This document shows positions 63,608 to 64,000 of a stretch of DNA of 64,000 nucleotides, piece after piece; the first letter of the stretch is position 1; each line of letters starts with the position of its first letter. The DNA is from Anthocerotibacter panamensis C109 (GTDB lineage Bacteria; Cyanobacteriota; Cyanobacteriia; Gloeobacterales; Anthocerotibacteraceae): positions 2,049,501-2,113,500 of the forward strand of contig NZ_CP062698.1 in assembly GCF_018389385.1 (NCBI RefSeq), read 5' to 3'. Under the pieces are notes generated by a model. The model was given only the letters and a program-made list of their open reading frames with translations. It was not told the origin of the DNA and ran no database searches. Made by a program: the position numbers and the translations under genes.

Positions 63608-64000
63608 TTCCAGCGCAGGTTGCGCACCGAACTTACCTGATTGACGGGGCCATCGACGCTAAAAGAGAAGTTGCGCGGTTGTGCAGGTGCAGAGGGTAAG
63701 ACGTTGGAGAGCAAGCCCCTGAGCAGGTCGCCCCCCCGTCCTCCGCCTGCGTTTTGGGCCAAAACCCCGCGTACTTCCAGACGTGCATCCCGGTCCACCA
63801 ACCGTAAATCACCTCTGGCCTCCATCCTGAGGCTTGTACCTTCGTAGGTGAAGTTGTCGGTGCTCGCTGTGCCCTCGCGGAGGGTAAAGTCCCCGCCCAA
63901 CCTGTCGAAGCGCCCCGTATTCAACCGGCTCACAGCCCCGAGGAGCGTGTCGATGCTAAAGCCGCTCCCCTGGCTAAAACCCTCGGTCGCCCCCAAAAGC
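63604..64000 (-). CDS. AsmA-like C-terminal domain protein (5' end outside window)
   Basis: The frame is open to the right edge, so this is the last ~130 residues of a larger gene. The part seen (FDRLGGDFTLREGTAST, NFTYEGTSLRMEARGDLRLVDRDARLEVRGVLA, NFSFSVDGPVNQVSSVRNLRW) is the beta-rich end typical of AsmA/TamB-like envelope proteins that move lipids. Assignment is by pattern only. Confidence 0.8.
   Translation of the reverse strand, partial: LLGATEGFSQGSGFSIDTLLGAVSRLNTGRFDRLGGDFTLREGTASTDNFTYEGTSLRMEARGDLRLVDRDARLEVRGVLAQNAGGGRGGDLLRGLLSNVLPSAPAQPRNFSFSVDGPVNQVSSVRNLRWN

Noticed and set aside
1-64000. CRISPR arrays
   Set aside because: No regularly spaced repeat-spacer pattern was seen; the only clear direct repeats are the Uma2 duplication and short operator-like units.

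Overview
The window is chromosomal DNA from a cyanobacterium. It carries adjacent psaA and psaB (photosystem I core), petN (cytochrome b6f), phosphoribulokinase beside transketolase (Calvin cycle), hemL, a geranylgeranyl-reductase-type gene and a carotenoid oxygenase. By eye, base composition is GC-rich with little non-coding DNA. Both photosystem I core genes are diverged, PsaA being about 30 residues longer than usual, and the phosphoribulokinase lacks one of its usual redox cysteine pairs. This would suit an early-branching lineage such as Gloeobacterales, but that placement is inference and no rRNA gene is present to test it.

Layout. 1-2655: the 3' part of an AAA+ ATPase of the contractile-injection-system type, then an unknown gene. 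2728-5731: ECF sigma factor, anti-sigma factor, a small exported helical protein, MltG and a YqeG-type phosphatase on one strand. 5771-13434 (minus): an exported protein, coaX, psaB, psaA, pilT, a 42-aa membrane protein and petN. 13660-23961: hemL-spoIIM, typA, a tandem pair of Uma2 nucleases, a DUF427 gene, aroA, a toxin-antitoxin pair, rsmI-ygfZ and a 64-aa protein. 23954-27010 (minus): a flavin reductase, a PQQ-type sugar dehydrogenase and a PEP-CTERM protein. 27088-31053: phoD with a candidate Pho box, then an S9 peptidase. 31038-33084 (minus): thiE and a WecA-like transferase. 33370-36559: prk and tkt. 36833-45574: gluconokinase, an exported protein, leuA, small and membrane proteins, a second S9 peptidase, a P450, ybaK and a hydrolase.

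45800-51057 is the best-defined system: a guanidine-I (ykkC) riboswitch, a nickel guanidine hydrolase (gdmH), its HypA/HypB-type nickel chaperones and a three-gene ABC transporter, closed by an intrinsic terminator. Together these would sense, import and hydrolyse guanidine as a nitrogen source.

51419-64000: a translationally coupled unknown/dockerin pair, a universal stress protein, a hydrolase-fold protein without its nucleophile, a carotenoid oxygenase, a TPR protein of AT-richer composition, tRNA-Arg(ACG), nadE, an OmpR-type two-component system with a candidate autoregulatory repeat, small unknown genes, and the 3' end of an AsmA-like gene at the right edge.

Several genes are too short for routine calling and were found by reading intergenic DNA: petN, its 42-aa neighbour, a 49-aa protein at 39669 and a 38-aa protein at 54865. 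No rRNA gene, CRISPR array or intact insertion sequence was seen.
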